A stretch of DNA of 64,000 nt from an uncultured Opitutia bacterium (GTDB taxonomy: Bacteria > Verrucomicrobiota > Verrucomicrobiia > Opitutales > Opitutaceae): assembly GCA_903900845.1 (NCBI GenBank), contig CAIUOU010000017.1, positions 1 through 64,000 of the forward strand, given 5' to 3'. This document shows positions 34,039 through 42,146 of this stretch, piece after piece. The translations under genes were made by a program, and so were the position numbers. The notes beneath the pieces are model-generated. The model was not told the DNA's origin, made no database searches, and saw only the letters and a list, made by a program, of their open reading frames with translations. Numbering within the stretch: position 1 is the stretch's first letter; every line of letters starts with the position of its first letter.

Positions 34039-34497
34039 TCAACGCCCGGGCGGAGCCAGCCGCAGATCGATCCGCAACGCGGCGAGGGCTAGGTTCAGGT
34101 CGCGGATGAAGGCGAGGATGCTTCCGATCAACGCCGCCACGGCCGCGGCGAAAACCAGGACCACGCCGCCACCGACGCGCAGCTCCAGCAGCACACCGAG
34201 AAACAGCATCAGGATCAGCACCCCCGCGAGGAGCGCCGCGACCGCCGCGAGCGTGATGGAAAGCCGCAGGATGGAGGCGCGACGCGTCAGGATCTCAGCC
34301 TGTGCCCGCAGCAACCCGGCGTGCGCGGCCTCCGGCCCCGCCGCCAGCTCGCGCACCAGCCCCCGCGTGCGATCAACCACCCGGCCGAAACGGTTGGTGA
34401 AGGTCAGCAACAGCATGCCCACGCCCGAGATCAAAATCACCGGCCCGATGGCCAGCTGCAGAATGGGGACCAACTCGGTCAGCGAATGGTTTTGCAC
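34039..34497 (-). CDS. DUF2721 membrane protein
   Basis: 152 aa from a GTG complement at 34495-34497. Three TM helices: PILQLAIGPVILISGVGMLLLTFTNR (with the following RFGRVVDRTR charged loop typical of DUF2721), LSITLAAVAALLAGVLILMLFL and GVVLVFAAAVAALIGSILAFIRDL. Family function unknown. Divergent from the M20 peptidase gene with a 93-base gap. Confidence 0.88.
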   Translation of the reverse strand: MQNHSLTELVPILQLAIGPVILISGVGMLLLTFTNRFGRVVDRTRGLVRELAAGPEAAHAGLLRAQAEILTRRASILRLSITLAAVAALLAGVLILMLFLGVLLELRVGGGVVLVFAAAVAALIGSILAFIRDLNLALAALRIDLRLAPPGR

Positions 34498-34590
34498 GGA
34501 CGCAACCTACGCGCCCGCCACCGCCTGCCCAGCCGCCAGCACCCTTTTTCCGTGGCCTTCCTCCACGCCGTCCGGCCACTTTCGGGGGCC

Positions 34591-35862
34591 GTGACGCCCG
34601 CCGCTTACATCGACCGCCATCCCGCATCGCTCCTGCGGCGCCTCCGGCAGCTGGTCGGTATCCCGACGGTCAATCCGCCGGGCGAGAACTACGACCGCAT
34701 CACCGCGCTCCTCACCCGTGAGCTGCGGGCCGTGGGGCTGTCCGCCGACCGCCATCCGGTGCCGGCCTCCCTCGCGCGCAAAACCCTGCCCCGCGAGCAA
34801 CTCGCCTACCCCCGTTTCAACGTCCTCGGCCAGCTCAAGACCCGCGGAGCGCGCCGCACCGTGCACTTCAACGCCCACTACGACGTCGTGCCCGTCTCGG
34901 GCCGCTGGCGTCACGGCGACGCCTTCAGCGGACGCGAGCAGGGCGGCTGGGTCTACGGCCGCGGCACGGCGGACATGAAGGGCTCGATCGCGAGCCTGCT
35001 GCTCGCGCTGGAGGCCCTCCGCGCCACGCGTACGTCGCCACTTCTGAACGTTGAGGTTTCGTTCACCGCCGACGAGGAGACCGATTCCACGCTTGGCTCC
35101 GGTTGGCTCGTGCGTCACGCGCCCATCTCGCCCGACTACGCCGTGGTGATGGAGGGCGGCGAAGGACGCACCGTGTGTTGCGGACACAACGGCACGCTCT
35201 GGCTCGAGGTCACGGTGCAAGGCCGCGCGGCCCACGGCTCCACGCCGGAAAAAGGCGTGAACGCCCTTGAGGGCATGGCGGTGCTCCTCCGCGCCTTCGA
35301 AGCCTATAAGGCCACGCTCGCCGGACGCCCGTGGCGCACCCCGGAAGGCCGCGTGCAACGGCCCACCGTCAACCTCGGCGGGGTCTTCCACTGCGGCATG
35401 GGGGCGAAGATCAACACCGTGCCCGCGGAGGCGACGTTCACCATCGACCGCCGCGTGCTGCCTCGCGAGGACCACGCCGCCGCCGAACGCGAGCTGCGCG
35501 CGTTCCTCGCCGCCGCCGCGCGCTCGATCCCTCGCTGCCGTGTCTCGGTGCGGAAGATCTCGGAGAACTACTCCTCGTTCTCGTCGCCCGACCATCCGTT
35601 CTTCACCGCCATGGCGCGCTGCGTCACCGCCGTGCGCGGCGAACGCACCCGGTTCAACGTCTCGACCGGATTCAACGACATGCACTTCTTCGCACACCAC
35701 CTGCGCATCCCGACCCTGGGCTACGGTCCGGGCGGTGAATCCTGCCACGGCGTCGACGAACGCGCGCAGCTCAGCGAGCTCCTCGCGAGTGCGAAGATCT
35801 ACGCCGCGCTGCTCACGTCGTTCGACGGCGCCGAGACCGGCCGACCCAAGGCGCGCGCCTGA
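34591..35862 (+). CDS. M20-family metallopeptidase (ArgE/DapE/CPG2-like)
   Basis: 423 aa from the GTG at 34591; a second GTG at 34552 is possible. Metal-binding pattern of M20 enzymes: His in FNAHYDVVPVSG, Asp in GRGTADMKGS, the Glu pair in ADEETD, and a C-terminal His in the FAHHLRIP/GESCHGVDE region. The dimerisation domain starts near GRAAHGSTPEKGVNALEGM. Cleaves an acyl or peptide bond from an amino acid in the cytoplasm; deacetylase, deacylase or dipeptidase activity cannot be distinguished. No arg or dap gene lies next to it. Confidence 0.88.
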   Translation: MTPAAYIDRHPASLLRRLRQLVGIPTVNPPGENYDRITALLTRELRAVGLSADRHPVPASLARKTLPREQLAYPRFNVLGQLKTRGARRTVHFNAHYDVVPVSGRWRHGDAFSGREQGGWVYGRGTADMKGSIASLLLALEALRATRTSPLLNVEVSFTADEETDSTLGSGWLVRHAPISPDYAVVMEGGEGRTVCCGHNGTLWLEVTVQGRAAHGSTPEKGVNALEGMAVLLRAFEAYKATLAGRPWRTPEGRVQRPTVNLGGVFHCGMGAKINTVPAEATFTIDRRVLPREDHAAAERELRAFLAAAARSIPRCRVSVRKISENYSSFSSPDHPFFTAMARCVTAVRGERTRFNVSTGFNDMHFFAHHLRIPTLGYGPGGESCHGVDERAQLSELLASAKIYAALLTSFDGAETGRPKARA

Positions 35863-35871
35863 CGCCGCCCT

Positions 35872-36393
35872 TCAGCGTCCGCAGCAGACTTTGAATTTGC
35901 GGCCCGAGCCGCAGGGGCATGGATCGTTGCGCCCGGCTTTGGGCGCGGTCTTCGCCGAGGCGGGGCCATTGCGCACATTGCGCGTGTAGAGCCAGCGGCC
36001 GTCGACGCGGGCGAACTCCGCCTTCTCGTGCAGCGCCTGCTCGCCTTGCTCGGTCGCGTAATAAGCCGAGAAATCGACGAACGCGGCGTCGGGCGACGCC
36101 CCCGGCTCGTGCGCGTGCACGACCAGGCGCGTCCACGGGATCTCGGCGGCGTCGCCGTCGTCGACGTACGGCTTGCGCGACGTCGGCCGGTAGGTGACGT
36201 GCAGGTAACGCCAGTCGTGAGCCACATGCGCGGTGAAGCGCGAGCGCATGAGCTGCTCCGCCGTCTCCGCCGGCTGCTGGCCGTTCAGGCGCGGACCGCA
36301 GCAGGATTCGTGATTGCGGCCCGTGCCGCACGGGCAGGGCTGGCCGGCCGAGGGCTTCGGCAGGCCGGTGGGAACGCTGGGTTTCGTCGACAT
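35872..36393 (-). CDS. YchJ-like protein with two SEC-C motifs
   Basis: 173 aa. An N-terminal zinc-binding SEC-C motif ([15 protein letters not shown], about 19-33) and a C-terminal one ([15 protein letters not shown]) frame a YchJ/UPF0225 NTF2-like core: [21 protein letters not shown] and [15 protein letters not shown]. These SEC-C motifs resemble the SecB/ribosome-contact motif of SecA. Family function is not firmly known. Follows the DUF4177 gene after 18 bases on the same strand, so probably cotranscribed with it. Confidence 0.92.
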   Translation of the reverse strand: MSTKPSVPTGLPKPSAGQPCPCGTGRNHESCCGPRLNGQQPAETAEQLMRSRFTAHVAHDWRYLHVTYRPTSRKPYVDDGDAAEIPWTRLVVHAHEPGASPDAAFVDFSAYYATEQGEQALHEKAEFARVDGRWLYTRNVRNGPASAKTAPKAGRNDPCPCGSGRKFKVCCGR

Positions 36394-36411
36394 GGGAACC
36401 TGCCCCTATGC

Positions 36412-38106
36412 TCAGTCGGTCTTTTTGTTCGAACGAGAGCGTCCGCGGCGGGCGGGCCTCCGACCTTCTCCGGCCGGTTTGTCGCCGGCCTCATCGTCGG
36501 CGGAGTCCGCATCCTCTTCGCCTTTTTCGTCCTCGTCGCCGGCCGCCTTGGCGGCGCGGACATTGAGCCAAAGTTCACCCTTGCCGCTCCGGTTGAACCA
36601 GAACTGCTCGGTGCCCTGGCCGAAGTAAACGGGCTTCTCGCGGGGTTTCTCCGGTAGCTTGAGACCGGCGGCCACCAGCGAGGCGACCAGTTCCTCGGCG
36701 GGCTTTTCGAGTTTCCCGGCGAGGCGCTCCACCGAAGCGGCGATGCCGCCGGTGCGGGTCTCCTTCAGGAACGGGCGGATTATCCCGAATAAAGCCACGG
36801 CGTCGGGCGCGGGCGCCGCGGGTTGAGCAGCGATATCCGGCGTTTCCACGAGCGGAGCGGGAGCGGAAGCGGGTGCGACGGCGGCGTCCGTGCCAGCGGC
36901 GGTTTCGAGCGCGGGCTGCACGCCGGGCTCCGCTGGGGGAGCGGGCGGGGGCGTCTGCTCTCCGGTCGGCGCCGGATCTCCGTCTTGCTTCTCGCGGCCG
37001 TTGATCCAGAGCCCGCCGCGCGAATCCAGATTCAGCCACCACTGCTCAGCACCGATCTCGGTGTGGACCGGCTGATCACCCGGGGTCGCGGGCATGGTGA
37101 GCCCGAGGGCACCGAAAGCCGCCTTCAGGTCGGCTTCCTTGACGCGCAGCGCGCGGGCGAGGAACCCGAGGCTGCCGGAGCCGCCGGGGCCGCGGCGGTT
37201 GCGCCGCAAATACGGTCGGATCTTCTCGATGAGCGCCGGGCCCTCCGGGAGGGGTTGCGGCGCGGGCCGGGAGGACTCGCCACCGGGAGCCTCCGCCGGC
37301 TTGCGTTCGCCAGCTTCCACCGGAGCGACTCCTTCCGCGGGTACGGGGGCCGGCTCAGCCGGGGGCGGCTCGATCCGCGTGCCTTTGACCGCCTTGAAGA
37401 TCTGCCGCGGCTTTTCCTTCGTGTTGATCCACAACTCGCCGCGGCGGTTGATGTTCAGCCAGTAGAGATCACCGTCGTACTCGAGGTGCTCGACCGCCGA
37501 ATCCTCGTCGGCTGGCATCACAAAGCCGCACTCGACCAGCGCGCCCTTCACATCGTCCTCGGACTGGTCCCATTTCTTCGCGAGGTACTCGACCCCGACC
37601 GACATCCCCGGCCCGCGCTGGTTGCGGCGCATGTGGGGGCGGATCGCCTCGAAGAACGTCGGCAACTCCTCCTCCTCGGCCGCGGTAAGCTTGTCCCAAT
37701 CGTCCTCCGGCTCCTCGGCCTCGGGCTCGCCGTCGCGCGAGGTGTCGACCAGCTTCCGCAGGCCCTCCTCCGCGGCGGACTTGTCCTCGATGAAGCCCGT
37801 CGAACGCTCCTCTGCCGCGGCCTCGGAGGCCGGGCTCGCGGCGGCGCGGAACTTGGCCTCGAACTCGGCCCGCAGCTTCTCGGCCTCGGCCTTAGCGGCG
37901 GCCGCGGCGGCGTCCTCCAGCGTCCAGTCCCGCTGCGTCGAGCGACGCGCAAGCCCCGTGAACGCCAAGGCGTTGTCCGGAGGCGTGAGGTAGTGGATGA
38001 TCTCCCACTCCTCGCGTCCCAGATCGTTCAGAAATTTCTCCAGCATCGCGGGGCTGGCGAAACCGCCTTTGCCGCTCGTGATGACTTTGTATTCCCAGTG
38101 TGGCAT
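36412..38106 (-). CDS. DUF4177 protein with three internal repeats and basic tail
   Basis: 564 aa from the ATG complement at 38104-38106. Residues 1-55 match DUF4177 (HWEYKVITSGKGG, LNDLGREEWEIIHYL). A charged Ala/Glu coiled coil follows (about 62-140). Three repeats of about 82 residues come next: 150-230, 290-372 and 437-517, each of the form (F/I)xxIRPxxxxxxxG...A..L(A/G)...(x)A(L)...GxxxP...(Y/W)WxNxxxxGxLW(I/L)N. They look like winged-helix units ending in two beta strands. Linkers are Pro/Ala/Glu-rich and disordered. The C-terminus switches from acidic (GDEDEKGEEDADSADDEA) to basic (RRPARRGRSRSNKKTD). I know no family for the repeats; nucleic-acid binding is a guess. Confidence 0.8.
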   Translation of the reverse strand: MPHWEYKVITSGKGGFASPAMLEKFLNDLGREEWEIIHYLTPPDNALAFTGLARRSTQRDWTLEDAAAAAAKAEAEKLRAEFEAKFRAAASPASEAAAEERSTGFIEDKSAAEEGLRKLVDTSRDGEPEAEEPEDDWDKLTAAEEEELPTFFEAIRPHMRRNQRGPGMSVGVEYLAKKWDQSEDDVKGALVECGFVMPADEDSAVEHLEYDGDLYWLNINRRGELWINTKEKPRQIFKAVKGTRIEPPPAEPAPVPAEGVAPVEAGERKPAEAPGGESSRPAPQPLPEGPALIEKIRPYLRRNRRGPGGSGSLGFLARALRVKEADLKAAFGALGLTMPATPGDQPVHTEIGAEQWWLNLDSRGGLWINGREKQDGDPAPTGEQTPPPAPPAEPGVQPALETAAGTDAAVAPASAPAPLVETPDIAAQPAAPAPDAVALFGIIRPFLKETRTGGIAASVERLAGKLEKPAEELVASLVAAGLKLPEKPREKPVYFGQGTEQFWFNRSGKGELWLNVRAAKAAGDEDEKGEEDADSADDEAGDKPAGEGRRPARRGRSRSNKKTD

Positions 38107-38173
38107 GTGATTGACCCGCGCCGGGCGCGGAATGACCAGAATCCGCGAGGCACCCACGGTTGCCGAGCACGAA

Positions 38174-40369
38174 ATGGTCCGTTTCCCCACGCGGCGCGTC
38201 CGGGCTTCCTTCCGGCCGCCATCGGTCACCATACTTAACCTCTTCCGCCGCTTGCACCGTCGCGCCCTCGCTTACCTCGCCTTGATCCTTTCCGCCGCAC
38301 CAGCCGCGGCGGCCGCCGCGCCCGCGGTCTTGAACGAGATCGTGGTCTCGGCCGCGCGGGCCCCGCAGCCCGCCGAGCACGCGGCGGCGACGGTCCGGGT
38401 GCTCACGGCGGAGGAACTCTCCCGCGGGCCGTCGGCCACGCTGGACGGCGCGCTGCGTGCCGTGCCTGCCTTCGGGCTTTTCCGCCGCGCCGACAGCCTC
38501 GCGGCCAATCCCACGGCCCAAGGCGTCTCACTGCGCGGACTCGGCCCCAGCGGCGCCAGCCGCTCGCTGGTGCTGCTCGACGGCGTGCCGCTCAACGATC
38601 CGTTCGGCGGCTGGGTCGCATGGACGAAACTCCCGCGCGACGGAGCCTGGCGGGCGGAGATCGTCCCGGGCGGCGGCGCCACGGCCTGGGGCAACGCCGC
38701 GCTCGGCGGCGTCGTGCAGATCCTCACTGCACCGGAACCTTTTTCGCCGCTTCAGGCGAACGCCCCGACCGCGCGGTTGTCCGCTTCCGTCGGCTCCTTC
38801 GGCACGCGCGAGGCGGAGTTCTCCACCACCGCACCCACGGGCGCCGGCGAGGCCCGGCTGCTCGGCCGGGCTTTCGCCACGGATGGCTACTCGCTGGTCG
38901 CGCCCGAACGCCGCGGCGCGATCGACACGCCGGCTCGGAGCCGACACCGCTGGATCGGGGCCGGTTGGCGACGCGCGCCCGGCCCGGACGGCCTCGGAGT
39001 AGCGGTGAACGCGCGGCTCTTCGACGAAACCCGCGGCAACGGCACGCCGTACACCGGAAATCGCAGCCGCGAACAGTTCGCGTCCTTCGCGCTCGGCGGA
39101 CGACCCGACACCGGCTTCGGCTGGGACGGGGTCGCGTACGCGCAGGATCAGAGCTTCGCCAGTACCTTCAGCTCGGTGAACGCTGCGCGCACGGTCGAAA
39201 CCCCGGCGAGCGACCAGCATGCGGTGCCGGCCTCGGCGTTCGGCGCGGCATGGACGGGCTTCTGGCGTGGGAACGCCGGCACACGGACCAGCGCCGGCGG
39301 CGACCTGCGGCTCGTCCGCGGCGAGACCCAGGAGCATTTCACTTACTCGGGCGGACGATTCACGCGCGAGCGTATCGCGGGCGGAAGCCAGTCCTTCGCC
39401 GGGTTTTTTCTGCTGCGGGAGCAGGCGCTCGCGAAGGGCTGGCGCGCCATCGCCGGCCTGCGCGGGGATCGCTGGCGCGACTGGGACGGGACGCGCCGGG
39501 AAACCGAACGCGATTCCGGCACCGTGCTCCGCCACGACAGATTTCCCGCCGCGCGTGGATCCGCGCTCAGCCCTCAGGCCGGGTTCGTTTGGAACCCGGC
39601 CGCGGGCTGGCGTCTCCGCGCCAACGTCCAGCGCGCCTTCCGCCGACCCACGCTCAACGAGCTTTACCGCCCATTCCGGCAGGGCGCCAACGTCACGGAG
39701 GCCAATCCCTTGCTCCGTACCGAACGCGCGACCAGCGGCGAGATCGGCGCGGAATGGAACGCGGCGCTTTCACCGACGGCCGGCACGCTCGCCTTTTCCA
39801 CGGTGGGCTTCGCCAACGACCTCCGCGACGCTGTCGCCAACGTCACGATCGCCCGCGGGCCCGGCACGTTTCCGGTCATCGGCGCGCTGCCGGCCGGCGG
39901 ACTCGGACGCCAGCGGCTCAACGTGGCACGCATCCGCGTCAACGGCGTGGAACTCACGGCCGCTTGGCGGCCGGCGCCGAATCTGACCCTCGATGCGGCG
40001 GTGCTGTTCAACGACGCGACGGTGCGTTCGGCACCGGTGGCCCGCGCGCTCGAGGGACGGCGGTTGGCGCAAGTGCCGCGCCGCTCGGCCACATTTTCGG
40101 CGGCGTGGCGCACGCCGGCGGGCTTGCTGATTTCGGCACGCTCCCGCGCGCTGGGGCGCCAGTTCGAGGACGACGAGAACCAACTCGTGCTCGGCGCGGT
40201 TGTGGTGACGGACGCAACCGTAAGCATGCCGGCCGGGCGGCACACGGAGGTTTTTCTCTCGGTGGAGAACGCCGGCGACGCGCGAATCGAGACCGGCCGC
40301 GGCGCCGACGGTGTGATCAACGTCGCCGGACCTCGCGCCTGGCGCGGCGGCCTCCGCGCGCGCTGGTGA
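38174..40369 (+). CDS. TonB-dependent outer-membrane receptor
   Basis: 731 aa from the ATG at 38174 (the track start at 38111 and in-frame alternatives further in cannot be excluded). Signal segment LAYLALILSAAPAAAAAAP, then a TonB-box-like EIVVSA, plug domain with RVLTAEELSRGPSATLDGALRAVPAF, PTAQGVSLRGLGPSGASRSLVLLDGVPLNDPFGG and GNAALGGVVQI. The beta-barrel follows, ending in the aromatic W of LRARW. Sequence style is that of BtuB/FhuA-type siderophore or vitamin receptors; the ligand is not determined. Divergent from the DUF4177 gene with only a 67-base gap, so their promoters overlap. Confidence 0.9.
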   Translation: MVRFPTRRVRASFRPPSVTILNLFRRLHRRALAYLALILSAAPAAAAAAPAVLNEIVVSAARAPQPAEHAAATVRVLTAEELSRGPSATLDGALRAVPAFGLFRRADSLAANPTAQGVSLRGLGPSGASRSLVLLDGVPLNDPFGGWVAWTKLPRDGAWRAEIVPGGGATAWGNAALGGVVQILTAPEPFSPLQANAPTARLSASVGSFGTREAEFSTTAPTGAGEARLLGRAFATDGYSLVAPERRGAIDTPARSRHRWIGAGWRRAPGPDGLGVAVNARLFDETRGNGTPYTGNRSREQFASFALGGRPDTGFGWDGVAYAQDQSFASTFSSVNAARTVETPASDQHAVPASAFGAAWTGFWRGNAGTRTSAGGDLRLVRGETQEHFTYSGGRFTRERIAGGSQSFAGFFLLREQALAKGWRAIAGLRGDRWRDWDGTRRETERDSGTVLRHDRFPAARGSALSPQAGFVWNPAAGWRLRANVQRAFRRPTLNELYRPFRQGANVTEANPLLRTERATSGEIGAEWNAALSPTAGTLAFSTVGFANDLRDAVANVTIARGPGTFPVIGALPAGGLGRQRLNVARIRVNGVELTAAWRPAPNLTLDAAVLFNDATVRSAPVARALEGRRLAQVPRRSATFSAAWRTPAGLLISARSRALGRQFEDDENQLVLGAVVVTDATVSMPAGRHTEVFLSVENAGDARIETGRGADGVINVAGPRAWRGGLRARW

Positions 40370-40504
40370 CACGTCGCGTCTCCGCCGAAACCGAATCTTC
40401 TCAGTTACCTCCGATTTCCCCGGTTGGCGGGCTTGGACCAGGAGGAAACCGCGGCCGCGGCGATCGAACTTCTCGGTTTCCCTGAGTCTTCCCGTACTCC
40501 CCCC

Positions 40505-40582
40505 AAAGGGGTCAGGGCGTTTTTTGTTTAAAGCAACGCTGCTTCACTCGGGCGGAAAACATTTAACGCCCTGACCCCTTTT
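40505..40582. repeat. Palindromic repeat copy 1 (REP-like)
   Basis: Arms AAAGGGGTCAGGGCGTT and AACGCCCTGACCCCTTT form a perfect 17-bp stem, continued by TGTTT/AAACA after a 3-4 base bulge; the interior carries a smaller AAGCA-acgc-TGCTT hairpin. Second copy at 41384-41460 in the same orientation. Lies between the converging receptor and esterase genes, followed by runs of T and G. Confidence 0.85.
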
Positions 40583-40596
40583 TTTTTGGGGGGGGG

Positions 40597-41370
40597 TCAG
40601 CGGCGCTGCCGCAACAACCACGCGTAAAGCTCCGGGTTGTCGTAGGTCACCGTCCACGAGTCGTGCTTCGCTTCGGGATAGACGGTGAACTGCACGCGGG
40701 GCACGCCGGCCTTGCGCAAGGCCGCGACCATGACCTCCGACTCGTCCACGGCGACGGTCGGATCCATCGCGCCATGGTACGCCCAGACGTTGAGCTCCTT
40801 GAGCTCCGCCGGCCGGTTCCGCACCATACGGCGCACGGCGGAAAGATCGCCGCCGCCGCAGATCGGCACGACCGAGGCGAAGCGGGTAGGATTCTTCACG
40901 GCGATGCTCCACGTCCCGTAGCCGCCCATGCTCAGGCCGGTGAGGTGCACGCGCGCCGGATCGACGCGGTGCCGCGTGGCAATCTCGTCCGCAAGGGCCA
41001 GCACCGCCTCGTCGTCCCACCACGTGCCCGTCGGGCATTGGGGCGAGACCACGATGAACTCCGCGGCGAGCACGCGCGCCGCCTCCGCGGCCGGGCCTTC
41101 GGCCGCCGGGGTGCGCAGAAGCTTGGGCGGGCCGTGCTTCGCGACGAGCCACGGATCATCGCCACGCTCGCCGGAACCGTGCAGGAAGACGATCAGCGGC
41201 CAGAGGCGGGCGGCGTCGGCTCCGTGCTCCGGGGGCAGGTGCAGCAGGTAGCGGTAACCGACCTCGCGGGAGATGGTATGCTTGAAAGTCTGCGCCGTCA
41301 GGGTGTCGGCGGCGTTGGACGCCACTGAACACAGGATGGCGACGGCGAGGGACAGGAGCGGGGATTTCAT
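40597..41370 (-). CDS. Exported alpha/beta-hydrolase (esterase/prolyl oligopeptidase-like)
   Basis: 257 aa from the ATG complement at 41368-41370, giving a signal peptide (MKSPLLSLAVAILCSVASNA); the track start lies inside the repeat. Serine nucleophile motif GLSMGGYGTW, oxyanion region PLIVFLHGSGERGDD, acid residue probably in WAYHGAMDPTVAVD and catalytic His in PEAKHDSW. Related to exported phospholipase/carboxylesterases and feruloyl-esterase-like enzymes of polysaccharide degraders. It is bracketed by two copies of the 76-78 base palindromic repeat, one 14 bases past each end. Confidence 0.88.
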   Translation of the reverse strand: MKSPLLSLAVAILCSVASNAADTLTAQTFKHTISREVGYRYLLHLPPEHGADAARLWPLIVFLHGSGERGDDPWLVAKHGPPKLLRTPAAEGPAAEAARVLAAEFIVVSPQCPTGTWWDDEAVLALADEIATRHRVDPARVHLTGLSMGGYGTWSIAVKNPTRFASVVPICGGGDLSAVRRMVRNRPAELKELNVWAYHGAMDPTVAVDESEVMVAALRKAGVPRVQFTVYPEAKHDSWTVTYDNPELYAWLLRQRR

Positions 41371-41383
41371 GCGGCGCCCGCCC

Positions 41384-41460
41384 AAAGGGGTCAGGGCGTT
41401 TTTTGTTTAAAGCACCGCCGCCTCACCCGGGCGGCAAACGTTTAACGCCCTGACCCTTTA
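41384..41460. repeat. Palindromic repeat copy 2 (REP-like)
   Basis: Aligns with copy 1 with about 7 mismatches over 76 bases; outer arms AAAGGGGTCAGGGCGTT / AACGCCCTGACCCTTT are kept. It ends 33 bases from the upp stop codon and begins 14 bases from the esterase start, so it could end the upp transcript. Confidence 0.85.
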
Positions 41461-41493
41461 AGGGGGTGGGGCGCCCTACGGTGAGGGGCGGGG

Positions 41494-42114
41494 TCACGTC
41501 CCGTAGAGGCGGTCGCCGAAATCGCCGAGTCCGGGCAGGATGTACTTCCGGTCATTGAGCCCGCGGTCGAGCGCGGCGGTATAGATCACCGTGCCGGGGT
41601 GCTGCCGCTCCACCTCAGCGACGCCCTCCGGGGCGCTCACGATCGCCACCAAGCGCACGTCCGTGGCGCCGTGATCGCGCACGACGCGAATCGCCTGCGC
41701 GGCCGAGCCGCCGGTCGCGAGCATGGGATCGATCACGAAAACGTGACGGCCAGCCACCGGCGGCAGCTTGCAATAATAACTCCTCGCCTGCGCCGTCTCG
41801 TGGTCCCGCTCGAGGCCGACGTAGCCGACGCTGACATCAGGAAACAGGTCCGTGAACGGCTGCACCATGCCCAGCCCGGCCCGCAACACCGGCACCACGA
41901 CGAGCGGCTGGCGCCCGAGCACGCGGGCGCGCGTGGTCTCGAGCGGCGTGACGATCTCCCGCTCCTCCGTCTCGAGGTCGCGCGTCGCCTCGATCGCGAG
42001 GAGGGTGGTGAGCTGGTGCGCAAGCGCGCGGAAAGTCGCCGGTTTCGTCGAGCGGTCCCGCAGGTGGGCGACGAGATGGCCGGCAAGAGGATGATCAAGG
42101 ACGCGGAGGGGCAT
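41494..42114 (-). CDS. upp: Uracil phosphoribosyltransferase
   Basis: 206 aa from the ATG complement at 42112-42114; track extension overlaps the acylase. Motifs of UPRT: LVVVPVLRAGLGMVQPFTDLFPDVSVG, PRPP-binding VIDPMLATGGSA at 128-138, and the C-terminal uracil-binding YILPGLGDFGDRLYGT. Makes UMP from uracil and PRPP in pyrimidine salvage. Follows the acylase after 32 bases and is probably cotranscribed; no functional link is evident. Confidence 0.98.
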   Translation of the reverse strand: MPLRVLDHPLAGHLVAHLRDRSTKPATFRALAHQLTTLLAIEATRDLETEEREIVTPLETTRARVLGRQPLVVVPVLRAGLGMVQPFTDLFPDVSVGYVGLERDHETAQARSYYCKLPPVAGRHVFVIDPMLATGGSAAQAIRVVRDHGATDVRLVAIVSAPEGVAEVERQHPGTVIYTAALDRGLNDRKYILPGLGDFGDRLYGT

Positions 42115-42146
42115 GGCGTTTGCGGGGGCGAACGGGGCGGAGGCAG

